DNA of 64,000 nt from NCBI RefSeq assembly GCF_001676705.1, contig NZ_CP016170.1, positions 248,001-312,000 on the forward strand, written 5' to 3'. A model generated the notes under the pieces. That model did not search any database. It had not been told where the DNA came from and was given only the letters and a program-made list of their open reading frames with translations. Shown piece after piece: positions 41,276 through 47,966 of the stretch. The position numbers were made by a program, and so were the translations under genes. Numbering within the stretch: position 1 is the stretch's first letter; every line of letters begins with the position of its first letter. The DNA is from Bordetella bronchialis (GTDB taxonomy: Bacteria > Pseudomonadota > Gammaproteobacteria > Burkholderiales > Burkholderiaceae_B).

Positions 41276-42433
41276 TCAAAGCACCGCCGCGCTGCCCAGG
41301 ATCACCGTGCTCTGGCTCGACAGCGTTCCGCCATTGCCATGCGCCAATGCGGTCTGGCAGCCGGCGATCTGCCGCTCGCCGCAATCGCCGCGCAGCTGGC
41401 GCACCGCCTCGATCAGGGCAAAGATGCCATACATGCCGGGATGGCAGTAGGACAGGCCGCCGCCGCTGGTATTCACCGGCATTTCCCCACCGGGCGCGAT
41501 GCGGCCGTTTTCCACATAGCGTCCGCCCTCGCCCTTGGGGCAGAAGCCCAGGTCTTCCAGGAATAGCAGCGTGGTGATGGTGAAGGCGTCGTACAGCTGC
41601 GCCACGTCCATGTCGCCGGGCGCCAGGCCCGCCATGCGGTAGGCCAGGGCGCCGGATTGCGCGGCCGCGGTGGCGGTCAGGTCGGGCATCGCGGAAATCG
41701 AGTAGTGGCTGATGGCCTCGCCCACGCCGAGCATATAGGCCGGCGGGCGGCGCAGGTCGCGGGCGCGTGCGGCGCTTGTCACGATCAGCGCCCCGCCCCC
41801 GTCCGTGACCAGGCAGCAGTCGCGCAGCGTCAGCGGCTCGCTGATCATGGGCGATGCCAGCACCTCATCGACCGTCAAGGGCTTTTTCTCCCACGCCGCG
41901 GGATTGCGCAAGGCCCACTGCCGCGCCGCCACGGCGATTTCCGCCAGTTGCCGCCGCGTGGTGCCGTATTCATGCATGTGGCGGGAGGCCGCCAGCGCAT
42001 AGGAGCTGGCCGTGTACAGCGGGCGGTAGGGCGTTTCGTGCGGATTGAGGTCGGGCGCGGCGACATTGGCGCGGCCCATGCTGCGCTGGGTGCTGCCGTA
42101 GGCGATCAGCGCGACTTCGCACAGGCCGGCTTCGATGGCGGCCTGCGCGCGTCCGACCATCGTCATGAACGAGGCGCCGCCCATATTGGTGGCGTCGTGA
42201 TAGCGCGGCTGGATGCCCAGGTATTCGCATAGCGCCAGGGTGGGCATGCGGCTTTGCGATGTGGTGGCGAATACGGCGTCCACGTCGCGCAGGGACAGCC
42301 CGCAGTCGTCGAGCGCGCGCGCCGTGGCCTGCGCCATGAGGTCGATGGGACCCAGGCCCGGCGCGACCTTGCCCAGGTCGGATTCGGCGGCGCCGACGAT
42401 GGCCACGCTGCCGCGTCGCAATGGCTGGTTCAT
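41276..42433 (-). CDS. thiolase-superfamily protein lacking the nucleophilic Cys (Ltp2-type aldolase-like)
   Basis: A 385-aa thiolase-fold protein of the lipid-transfer/SCPx branch. The position of the acylated Cys is occupied by Gly/Ala in ATNMGGASF (81-89), and the second, C-terminal Cys loop reads AHGNGGTLSSQ, so thiolysis is unlikely. Tyr281 (LYDAFT) and Tyr335 (HPGMYG) fall where the Ltp2 steroid side-chain aldolase has its catalytic tyrosines. Such proteins act as retro-aldolases in complex with a DUF35 partner, and a DUF35 gene overlaps the start here (ATGA). The start at 42433 is chosen on that overlap. Role inferred: splitting a beta-hydroxyacyl-CoA. Confidence 0.8.
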   Translation of the reverse strand: MNQPLRRGSVAIVGAAESDLGKVAPGLGPIDLMAQATARALDDCGLSLRDVDAVFATTSQSRMPTLALCEYLGIQPRYHDATNMGGASFMTMVGRAQAAIEAGLCEVALIAYGSTQRSMGRANVAAPDLNPHETPYRPLYTASSYALAASRHMHEYGTTRRQLAEIAVAARQWALRNPAAWEKKPLTVDEVLASPMISEPLTLRDCCLVTDGGGALIVTSAARARDLRRPPAYMLGVGEAISHYSISAMPDLTATAAAQSGALAYRMAGLAPGDMDVAQLYDAFTITTLLFLEDLGFCPKGEGGRYVENGRIAPGGEMPVNTSGGGLSYCHPGMYGIFALIEAVRQLRGDCGERQIAGCQTALAHGNGGTLSSQSTVILGSAAVL

Positions 42434-42837
42434 GCTGCCTCCGGCGAGTCCAATGAGTCTTGCAGGTCGAACACGGGATAGGGTTCGCCGCCGTCCGGGG
42501 GAGAAAAGGCGCGCACGCGCACCCGCATGCCGATGGCCGGCGCCGGCGTGGCTTGGGCGGCGTCGCCTTCCACCCGGCTCATCAGGCGAAAGCCTTCGTC
42601 CATATCGACCAGCACCACGTTGTAGGCGTCCTGGTCGCGCGGATGCACGATGGTCACGGCGTGGATGGTGCCCAGGCCGGCGCTGATGCGCCATTCGAGT
42701 TGCGCGGCGCCGGTGCCGGAGCCGGGGCCCAGCACGCGCGGCGGAAACACCGCGCGGGCCGTGGCCGGGTCATATTGGTAGGCGAGCCGGCCCGCCGCCA
42801 GATGGCCGCGATAGATGGCCAATGGTGATTCATGCAT
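42430..42837 (-). CDS. DUF35 OB-fold protein with degenerate zinc ribbon
   Basis: A 135-aa member of the DUF35 / OB-fold acyl-CoA-associated family that partners thiolase-like enzymes. The OB-fold half is normal (GLGTIHAVTIVHPRDQDAYNVVLVDMDEGFRLMSRV). The N-terminal rubredoxin-like half normally has four Cys; here the equivalent stretch (YQYDPATARAVFPPRVLGPGSG) has none, so zinc is probably not bound. ATG 42837 is chosen (GGAG 11 bases upstream); a GTG at 42846 is possible. It overlaps the thiolase-like gene by 4 bp and follows the CoA-transferase gene by about 18 bp. Confidence 0.8.
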   Translation of the reverse strand: MHESPLAIYRGHLAAGRLAYQYDPATARAVFPPRVLGPGSGTGAAQLEWRISAGLGTIHAVTIVHPRDQDAYNVVLVDMDEGFRLMSRVEGDAAQATPAPAIGMRVRVRAFSPPDGGEPYPVFDLQDSLDSPEAA

Positions 42838-42855
42838 GGTCCGCACTGCTCCGTT

Positions 42856-44145
42856 TCAAACGATGCGCCGCTCGCGCAGTTCGGCGATCTGCTGAGCGGT
42901 ATAGCCGAGCAAGGTGCTCAGCACCGCTTCGGTGTTGTCGCCCAGCCGTGGCGGCGGCAGGTCATAGCGCGGCGGCGTATCGCGCAGCCGCAGCGGGCTG
43001 GCGATGGTCGAAACCACGCCGTCGATGTCGGCGGCCGGCGGACGCGGGATGTCGACCCGCAGGCCGCGGTGTATCACCTGCGGATCCTGGAATACCTGTT
43101 CGTAGTCATTGATGCGGCCGCAAGGTACGCCATGGGCTTCCAGGCGTTGCAGCCACTCGCTCGCGGTCCGGTCCAGCATGGTGCGCGCCAGCGCGGGCAC
43201 CAGCGTGTCGCGGCCCTGGATGCGGCCGGTGACCTTGCGCCAGCGCGGGTCGGCGGCCAGGTCGGGCCGGTCGATGGCCGCGCAATAGCGCTGCCATTGA
43301 TCGTCGTTGCCCACCGCCACCACGATCTCGCCGTCGGCCACGGCGAACACCTGGTAGGGCACCAGGCTGGCATGCGCGTTGCCGTAGCGGCGCGGCGCCT
43401 TGCCGGTGGCGAAGTAGCCGGTGACCTGGTTGCCGCCCAGCGCGACGATGCAGTCCAGCAAGGCCATGTCGATGTACTGGCCCAGTCCCGATACGTCGCG
43501 ATGGTTGAGCGCGGCCAGGATGGCGATGGTGGCGTACATGCCGGTGATGACGTCGGCGATGGCGATGCCGGCTTTCTGCGGGCCGCCGCCGGGCAGGTCG
43601 TCGCGTTCGCCGGTAATGCTCATCAGGCCGCCGATGGCCTGGAAGACGAAGTCGTAGCCCGGCTTGCTGGCGCTGGGTCCGTCCTGGCCGTAGCCGGTGA
43701 TGGAGCAATACACCAGGCGCGGATTGATGGCGCGCAGGCTGTCGTAATCCAGGCCGTAGCGCTTCAGGTCGCCGATCTTGTAGTTCTCGATGACCACGTC
43801 GCTCTGGGCCGCCAGGTCGCGCGCGATGCGCTGGCCTTCCGGCGTGGAGATATCCAGCGTCAGCGATTTCTTGCCGCGGTTGGCCGCCGCGTAGTACGTG
43901 GAGTCGCGCGTGTCCTGGCCGGCGCCGTCGCGGATCCACGGCGGTCCCCAGCCGCGCGTATCGTCGCCGGTGCCGGGGCGCTCGACCTTGATGACGTCCG
44001 CGCCCAGATCGGCCAGGTTCTGCGTGCACCAGGGGCCGGCCAGGATGCGCGACAGGTCCAGTACGCGGATGTGGGACAGGGCCTTCCTGGCCTGCGGGCC
44101 CGCGGGGGCCTGGCCGCCCGCGGGGATGTTGCTCGTTGCCGTCAT
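42856..44145 (-). CDS. CaiB/BaiF family CoA-transferase
   Basis: A 429-aa class III CoA-transferase. IRVLDLSRILAGPWCTQNLADLGADVIKVERP is the family N-terminus, and Asp165 in PGYDFVFQ is the residue that forms the acyl-anhydride. It would load CoA from a donor acyl-CoA onto a free carboxylic acid. It is followed by the DUF35 and thiolase-like genes and preceded by a Bug receptor 10 bp away, so uptake of an acid, CoA activation, hydration and cleavage can be laid out along this operon. A short Ala/Gly/Pro-rich N-terminal extension (about 20 aa) is unusual. Confidence 0.9.
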   Translation of the reverse strand: MTATSNIPAGGQAPAGPQARKALSHIRVLDLSRILAGPWCTQNLADLGADVIKVERPGTGDDTRGWGPPWIRDGAGQDTRDSTYYAAANRGKKSLTLDISTPEGQRIARDLAAQSDVVIENYKIGDLKRYGLDYDSLRAINPRLVYCSITGYGQDGPSASKPGYDFVFQAIGGLMSITGERDDLPGGGPQKAGIAIADVITGMYATIAILAALNHRDVSGLGQYIDMALLDCIVALGGNQVTGYFATGKAPRRYGNAHASLVPYQVFAVADGEIVVAVGNDDQWQRYCAAIDRPDLAADPRWRKVTGRIQGRDTLVPALARTMLDRTASEWLQRLEAHGVPCGRINDYEQVFQDPQVIHRGLRVDIPRPPAADIDGVVSTIASPLRLRDTPPRYDLPPPRLGDNTEAVLSTLLGYTAQQIAELRERRIV

Positions 44146-44155
44146 ACCGCTGTCC

Positions 44156-45142
44156 CTACTGGATGGTGATGTGGGCGTCGTTGATGACCTTGGCCCACTT
44201 GTCCATTTCGGCGCCGACGAAGCGGGCGAATTCCGGCTGCGTCATCGTGCCAGGCACCGCGCCCTGCTGCGCGAACTGTTCCTTGACCGCCGGCGTGTTC
44301 AAGGCCGCCAGGACGTCATGCGACAGCTTGGCGGTCAGCTTCGGGTCCATATTGCCGGGTGCGTACAGGCCGAACCATGCGGTCGCTTCGAAGCCCTTGA
44401 TGCCGGCCTCGTCCAGCGTCGGGACGTCGGGCAGCGCGGCGGAGCGCGTCAGCGACGTGACGCCCAGCGCGCGCAGCTTGCCGGCCTTGATGTGCTGCAG
44501 TACGCCGGGAACCGAGTCGAACATCACGGGAATCTGCCCGCCCAGCAGGTCGTTCAGCGCCGGCGCCGCGCCCTTGTAGGGGATATGGACCATGCTGACG
44601 CCCGTCATGGACTTGAACAGTTCGCCCGACAGATGGTTGGCGCCGCCCGTGCCGGCCGAGCCGAAATTGACTTTGCCCGGATTGGCCCTGGCGTAGGCGA
44701 CCAGGTCCGCCGCGGTGTCGATCCGGTTGCGTTCGGCGAATTCCGTGTTGACGACCAGCACGTTGGGGACGGCCGCCACCTGCGCGATGGGCGTGAAGTC
44801 GGTCTTGCTGTCGTAGCGCAGGTTCTTGTACAGCGCGGGGTTGATGACGTGATGCGTGGCGGTGACCATCAGGGTGTAGCCGTCGGCCGGCGTGCGGGCC
44901 AACTGCTCGGAAAAGATGGTGCCGCTGGCGCCGGGCTTGTTTTCGATGACCACGGGCTGTTTCCATTCCGCGCCCAGCGCGTTGCCCAGCATGCGCGCCA
45001 GGATGTCGGTCGTGCCGCCCGGCGGGAAGGGCACGACGATGCGTACCGCGCGATCGGGGAAAGTCTGCGCGGCGGCCGGCAGTGGCCCCACGCACAGGGC
45101 GCCCAGGAACAGGGCGGCCGCGTTGCGCAACCATGTCTTCAT
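44156..45142 (-). CDS. Bug-family (TctC) substrate-binding receptor
   Basis: A 328-aa periplasmic receptor with signal peptide ending AAAQTFP. Motifs: VRIVVPFPPGGTTDILARML, VVIENKPGASGTIFSEQLARTPADG, KTDFTPIAQV and VHIPYKGAAPALNDLLGGQIPVMFD. AGGAG precedes the start by 7 bases. It sits between the MaoC and CoA-transferase genes of a minus-strand catabolic operon, so its ligand is probably the carboxylic acid activated by the CaiB-type enzyme. Confidence 0.92.
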   Translation of the reverse strand: MKTWLRNAAALFLGALCVGPLPAAAQTFPDRAVRIVVPFPPGGTTDILARMLGNALGAEWKQPVVIENKPGASGTIFSEQLARTPADGYTLMVTATHHVINPALYKNLRYDSKTDFTPIAQVAAVPNVLVVNTEFAERNRIDTAADLVAYARANPGKVNFGSAGTGGANHLSGELFKSMTGVSMVHIPYKGAAPALNDLLGGQIPVMFDSVPGVLQHIKAGKLRALGVTSLTRSAALPDVPTLDEAGIKGFEATAWFGLYAPGNMDPKLTAKLSHDVLAALNTPAVKEQFAQQGAVPGTMTQPEFARFVGAEMDKWAKVINDAHITIQ

Positions 45143-45243
45143 TTTTTGTCTCCTCGTTGGTCCTCTGCTTGCACGCCGTGCAGGGCGTGCTCGTGGGCAC
45201 GTCGCACACGCGATGCAAGCGGTGCAAGTGGTGCGGGCTGTGT

Positions 45244-45678
45244 TCAGTGGGGGAATTCCACCATGGCTTCGCCCACGGCCACGGTTTCGCCGCGCTGGTT
45301 CAGCACCTGCACGTCCAGCGTCGCCCAGCGGCTTTTTTCGGTCTTGCGGGTGGCGGTCACCACGCCGTGCGGCGTGATGGTGTCGCCGGGCTTGACGGGC
45401 GCCTTCCAGCGCGTTTCCAGCCGGCGTTGCACGCCGCCGTGTTCGTACAGCCAGTCGGTCAGCATGCGCGTGATGACGCCGAAGTTGTTCATGCCGTGCA
45501 TGATGATGCCGCCGAAATTGGTCTTGCCGAAGTTGCCCTGCATGTAGTTATCGTCCCAATGCAGCGGGTTGTAGTCCAGCGAGGCCTCGCAGAAGGCGCG
45601 GATGGACTCGCGCGTGGGCGTGAAGGGCTGGCCCTCGATCTTGTGGCCGGGCGCGAGCGTGTCGAATGCTTGTGTCAT
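45244..45678 (-). CDS. MaoC-family hydratase (hot-dog fold)
   Basis: A 144-aa single hot-dog MaoC-like protein. The hydratase-2-like motif SLDYNPLHWDDNYMQGNFGKTNFGGIIMHGMNNFG carries the conserved Asp, Asn and His. AAGGAG precedes ATG 45678. It is 10 bp downstream of a second MaoC-type gene with FAS1-type features; such adjacent small pairs form heteromeric enoyl-CoA hydratases, as ChsH1-ChsH2 does in steroid degradation. It is the second gene of the operon that starts at 46162. Confidence 0.85.
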   Translation of the reverse strand: MTQAFDTLAPGHKIEGQPFTPTRESIRAFCEASLDYNPLHWDDNYMQGNFGKTNFGGIIMHGMNNFGVITRMLTDWLYEHGGVQRRLETRWKAPVKPGDTITPHGVVTATRKTEKSRWATLDVQVLNQRGETVAVGEAMVEFPH

Positions 45679-45688
45679 CGTTGTCTCC

Positions 45689-46162
45689 TTACATGGGGCG
45701 GATCGTCCAGCCACGGCCGGAGCAGATCACTTCGTTGTTCTGGTTGAAGAAGACGTTGTCGTGCACGACGAACAGGCGGTCCTTGCGGATGAACTTGTCC
45801 AGGGCGCGGGCGTCCAGCCGGATGACGTCGCCCGGCCGCGCCGGCTTGTTGTAGCTCCAGGACTGGCCGGCGTTGACGGTGCCGGGGCTGCGCATCCAGT
45901 CGTCGGTGGGCGTGCAGGCGAACATCAGCAGGATGTGGATGGCGGGCGGCGCGATCAGGCCTTTGTAGGGCGACTTCTTGGCGTAGTCTTCGTCGAAGTA
46001 CAGGGGGTGCATGTCGCCCACGACCCTGCAGTACTTCTGGATGGCTTCCAGCGTCAGCGTGTAGGGGATGGTTTTGCGGGGCTCGCCGGGGACGATGTCA
46101 TCCCAGATCTTCCGCGCCGCGGCGTCTTTCCAGAAATCTGTCTCGAATGTGGTTTGTGTCAT
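45689..46162 (-). CDS. FAS1-type MaoC-like dehydratase/hydratase subunit
   Basis: A 157-aa MaoC-like hot-dog protein resembling the N-terminal (FAS1-like) half of ChsH2-type hydratase subunits: YCRVVGDMHPLYFDEDYAKKSPYKGLIAPP and WSYNKPARPGDVIRLDARALDKFIRKDR. GGAAAGG precedes ATG 46162; frame beyond it is not similar. It is first in the minus-strand operon (MaoC pair, Bug receptor, CaiB, DUF35, thiolase-like), divergent from the iclR-type gene, with a large dyad operator in the gap. Confidence 0.85.
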   Translation of the reverse strand: MTQTTFETDFWKDAAARKIWDDIVPGEPRKTIPYTLTLEAIQKYCRVVGDMHPLYFDEDYAKKSPYKGLIAPPAIHILLMFACTPTDDWMRSPGTVNAGQSWSYNKPARPGDVIRLDARALDKFIRKDRLFVVHDNVFFNQNNEVICSGRGWTIRPM

Positions 46163-46223
46163 GGCCTTTCCAGGGCGGGTGTTGGGAGGGGCCGCACGTC
46201 CGGACGTCGGCCGCCGCACGGAC

Positions 46224-46252
46224 TTGCGCGATGCGGTCGAGCTGCTTATAAT
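46224..46252 (+). promoter_or_regulatory. predicted sigma-70 promoter of the iclR-type gene
   Basis: TTGCGC (46224-46229), a 17-bp spacer, and a perfect TATAAT (46247-46252). Its -10 runs into the start of the dyad at 46250, consistent with autoregulation by the IclR protein. Confidence 0.6.
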
Positions 46253-46291
46253 GACCGCTAAGCGGACATATCCATCCGCTATACGGTCATT
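46250..46291. promoter_or_regulatory. 42-bp dyad operator between divergent operon and iclR gene
   Basis: Arms AATGACCGCTAAGCGGA (46250-46266) and TCCGCTATACGGTCATT (46275-46291) are inverted repeats matching at 14 of 17 positions around an 8-bp centre. Each arm also contains a smaller dyad (CCGCTAAGCGG; CCGCTATACGG). Size and position fit an IclR-type operator controlling both directions. Confidence 0.7.
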
Positions 46292-46351
46292 GTGGGCAGT
46301 CGGGGCACGGGTGTCAAGCACACGCGTGCCCGTTCGCACGCTGGAGCATCC

Positions 46352-47125
46352 ATGGCAACGCCGGAAAGCGAATCCTTTGTCCGCACCTTCGCGCGCGGGC
46401 TCAGGATCATCGAAACAATGGGGCAGGGAGACGCGCGCCAGACGCTGGCCGACGTCGCGGCGGCGGTGGAGCTGCCGCGCACGGCTGTGCGGCGTTTCCT
46501 GATGACGCTGATCGAACTGTCCTTCGTGAAGACGGACGGCAAGCACTATTGGCTGACGCCCAAGGTGCTGCGGCTGGGCCTGTCGTATCTGTACACGCTG
46601 CCGTTCTGGCGGCAGTCGCAGCTGGCGCTGGAAGAACTGGGCGCGCGCATCGGGCAATCCTGCGCCGTGTCGGTACTGGACGAGGAAGACATCGTCTACG
46701 TGCAGCGCCTGCACACCAAGCGCATCCTGTCCATGAGCCCCTCGCTGGGCAGCCGGCTGCCCGCCCATGCCGTGTCGATGGGGCGGGTGCTGCTATCCGG
46801 GCTGGAGGACGACGCGCTGGAGGCTTATCTGCAAAGCGCCAGGCTGAAGAAGCTGACCACGGTCACCGTGGTCGACCGCGATCGCCTGCGCGAGGCCATC
46901 CTGCAGGCCCGCGAGCGCGGCTACGCCTGGGTGGACGGCGAGCTGGACGATTCCATCGCCGGCATGGCCGTGCCCGTGCGCGACCAGGACGGCACCATCG
47001 TCGCCGCCATCAACGTCAGCCTGCCGGCCGGCGCCTACCAGGAAGACACCGCCGTGGCGGAATTCCTGCAGCCGCTGCGCCAGACCGCATCGCAGCTGCG
47101 GTCGACGATGGTGGGATTGCGGTAG
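46352..47125 (+). CDS. IclR-family transcriptional regulator (PcaR/PobR-like)
   Basis: A 257-aa regulator: N-terminal winged helix (RTFARGLRIIETMGQGDARQTLADVAAAVELPRTAVRRFLMTLIELSFV) and a C-terminal IclR effector domain (QSCAVSVLDEEDIVYVQRL; SRLPAHAVSMGRVLLSG; GYAWVDGELDDSIAGMAVPVRDQDG). The pattern is closest to the PcaR/PcaU/PobR subgroup, which bind aromatic or beta-ketoadipate-pathway acids. GGAG precedes ATG 46352; an upstream in-frame start at 46292 is less likely. It is divergent from the MaoC-CaiB-thiolase operon across a dyad operator, so that operon is its probable target. Confidence 0.9.
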   Translation: MATPESESFVRTFARGLRIIETMGQGDARQTLADVAAAVELPRTAVRRFLMTLIELSFVKTDGKHYWLTPKVLRLGLSYLYTLPFWRQSQLALEELGARIGQSCAVSVLDEEDIVYVQRLHTKRILSMSPSLGSRLPAHAVSMGRVLLSGLEDDALEAYLQSARLKKLTTVTVVDRDRLREAILQARERGYAWVDGELDDSIAGMAVPVRDQDGTIVAAINVSLPAGAYQEDTAVAEFLQPLRQTASQLRSTMVGLR

Positions 47126-47179
47126 CCGTTGCGCAGGGGCGCCGCCGCGTGCTGCCCATGCCCGCTGGCGGCTGCCGGT

Positions 47180-47506
47180 TCAGGCTGCTGCGTTCTCGTC
47201 GATTTCCGAGAAATTGCTTATCTTCACCGAGCCATCGGGAAAACGCGCGATCACATCCAGCTCGCCCCCCATGGCCTCGATATGGCTACGCAGCGTGGAG
47301 ATGTACATATCGGCGCGCTTCTCCAGCTTTGCGATGGACGGCTGCTGCACGTGAAGTAGTTCGGCAAGCATCTTCTGCGATAGGCCGCGTGCCTGACGGA
47401 GCTCTTGCAAGGGCATTTCGGCCATCATCGCCTGCGCCTTGGCTTTGGCGCGCGCCTGCGATTCGGGCGACAACGTTGCGCGCAGTTCGGAATATTTCTT
47501 AGCCAT
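47180..47506 (-). CDS. HigA-like antitoxin (XRE HTH)
   Basis: A 108-aa protein with a Lys/Arg/Ala-rich N-terminus and a Xre-type HTH (about residues 50-90, MPLQELRQARGLSQKMLAELLHVQQPSIAKLEKRADM), then a DNA-binding or dimerisation tail. It overlaps the toxin gene by 8 bp, in the toxin-first order typical of HigBA modules. The codon and base composition of this pair is clearly less GC-rich than its neighbours, consistent with lateral acquisition. Confidence 0.85.
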   Translation of the reverse strand: MAKKYSELRATLSPESQARAKAKAQAMMAEMPLQELRQARGLSQKMLAELLHVQQPSIAKLEKRADMYISTLRSHIEAMGGELDVIARFPDGSVKISNFSEIDENAAA

Positions 47507-47864
47507 CGATAAGCCCTTCTTTAGCCAGCTGCATGAGGTGATCATCGTATAGAAGGTCAGCGACAGGGACGTGGGTCGTGTACCACCGGTTGTCCCCGGT
47601 CTTGTCGCCGCCGATAAGCAAGATCGCACACCGCCTGGGATCGAATGCGTAGAGCGTCCGCAGCGGGCGGCCATCGTGCTGGGTCCGAAGCTCCCGCATG
47701 TGGCGATGTTTCGAGCTGCTTATGCCGCTGCTATGTGGAAATCCCAACGAGGGCCCGTTGACCATGAGCAGTTCAACACTGGCATCCAGTGATTCTCGTT
47801 CACTGTCGTCCAGGGAAGACCACCATGACGCGAATTCATCGGTGTACTCAACATCCCAGTTCAT
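47499..47864 (-). CDS. HigB/RelE-like (Gp49-type) toxin
   Basis: A 121-aa protein of the phage-derived Gp49-like/HigB family, RelE-superfamily ribosome-dependent mRNases. DVEYTDEFASWWSSLDDSERESL, HRHMRELRTQHDGRPLRTLYAFDPRRCAILLIGGDKTGDNRWY are the family's core strands with the conserved Arg and Lys. ATG 47864 is chosen for AAGGGA upstream. The toxin gene precedes the antitoxin gene and a perfect dyad lies just before it. The pair stands between the iclR-type gene and an autotransporter. Confidence 0.85.
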   Translation of the reverse strand: MNWDVEYTDEFASWWSSLDDSERESLDASVELLMVNGPSLGFPHSSGISSSKHRHMRELRTQHDGRPLRTLYAFDPRRCAILLIGGDKTGDNRWYTTHVPVADLLYDDHLMQLAKEGLIDG

Positions 47865-47869
47865 AAAAT

Positions 47870-47903
47870 TATTCCCTTGGTGGAATATTCTGTCAAGGGA
47901 ATA
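47870..47903. promoter_or_regulatory. toxin-antitoxin operator dyad
   Basis: TATTCCCTTG (47870-47879) and CAAGGGAATA (47894-47903) are exact inverted repeats, 14 bp apart, with GAATATTC in the centre. It lies 6 bp upstream of the toxin start, overlapping the likely promoter and ribosome site, as expected for HigA autorepression. Confidence 0.75.
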
Positions 47904-47966
47904 TGGGTGGCGATGCGCCAAGCATGGTTCCTTGCCTGACGTGGCTGCTGCCGACCGCTTTGCTGT

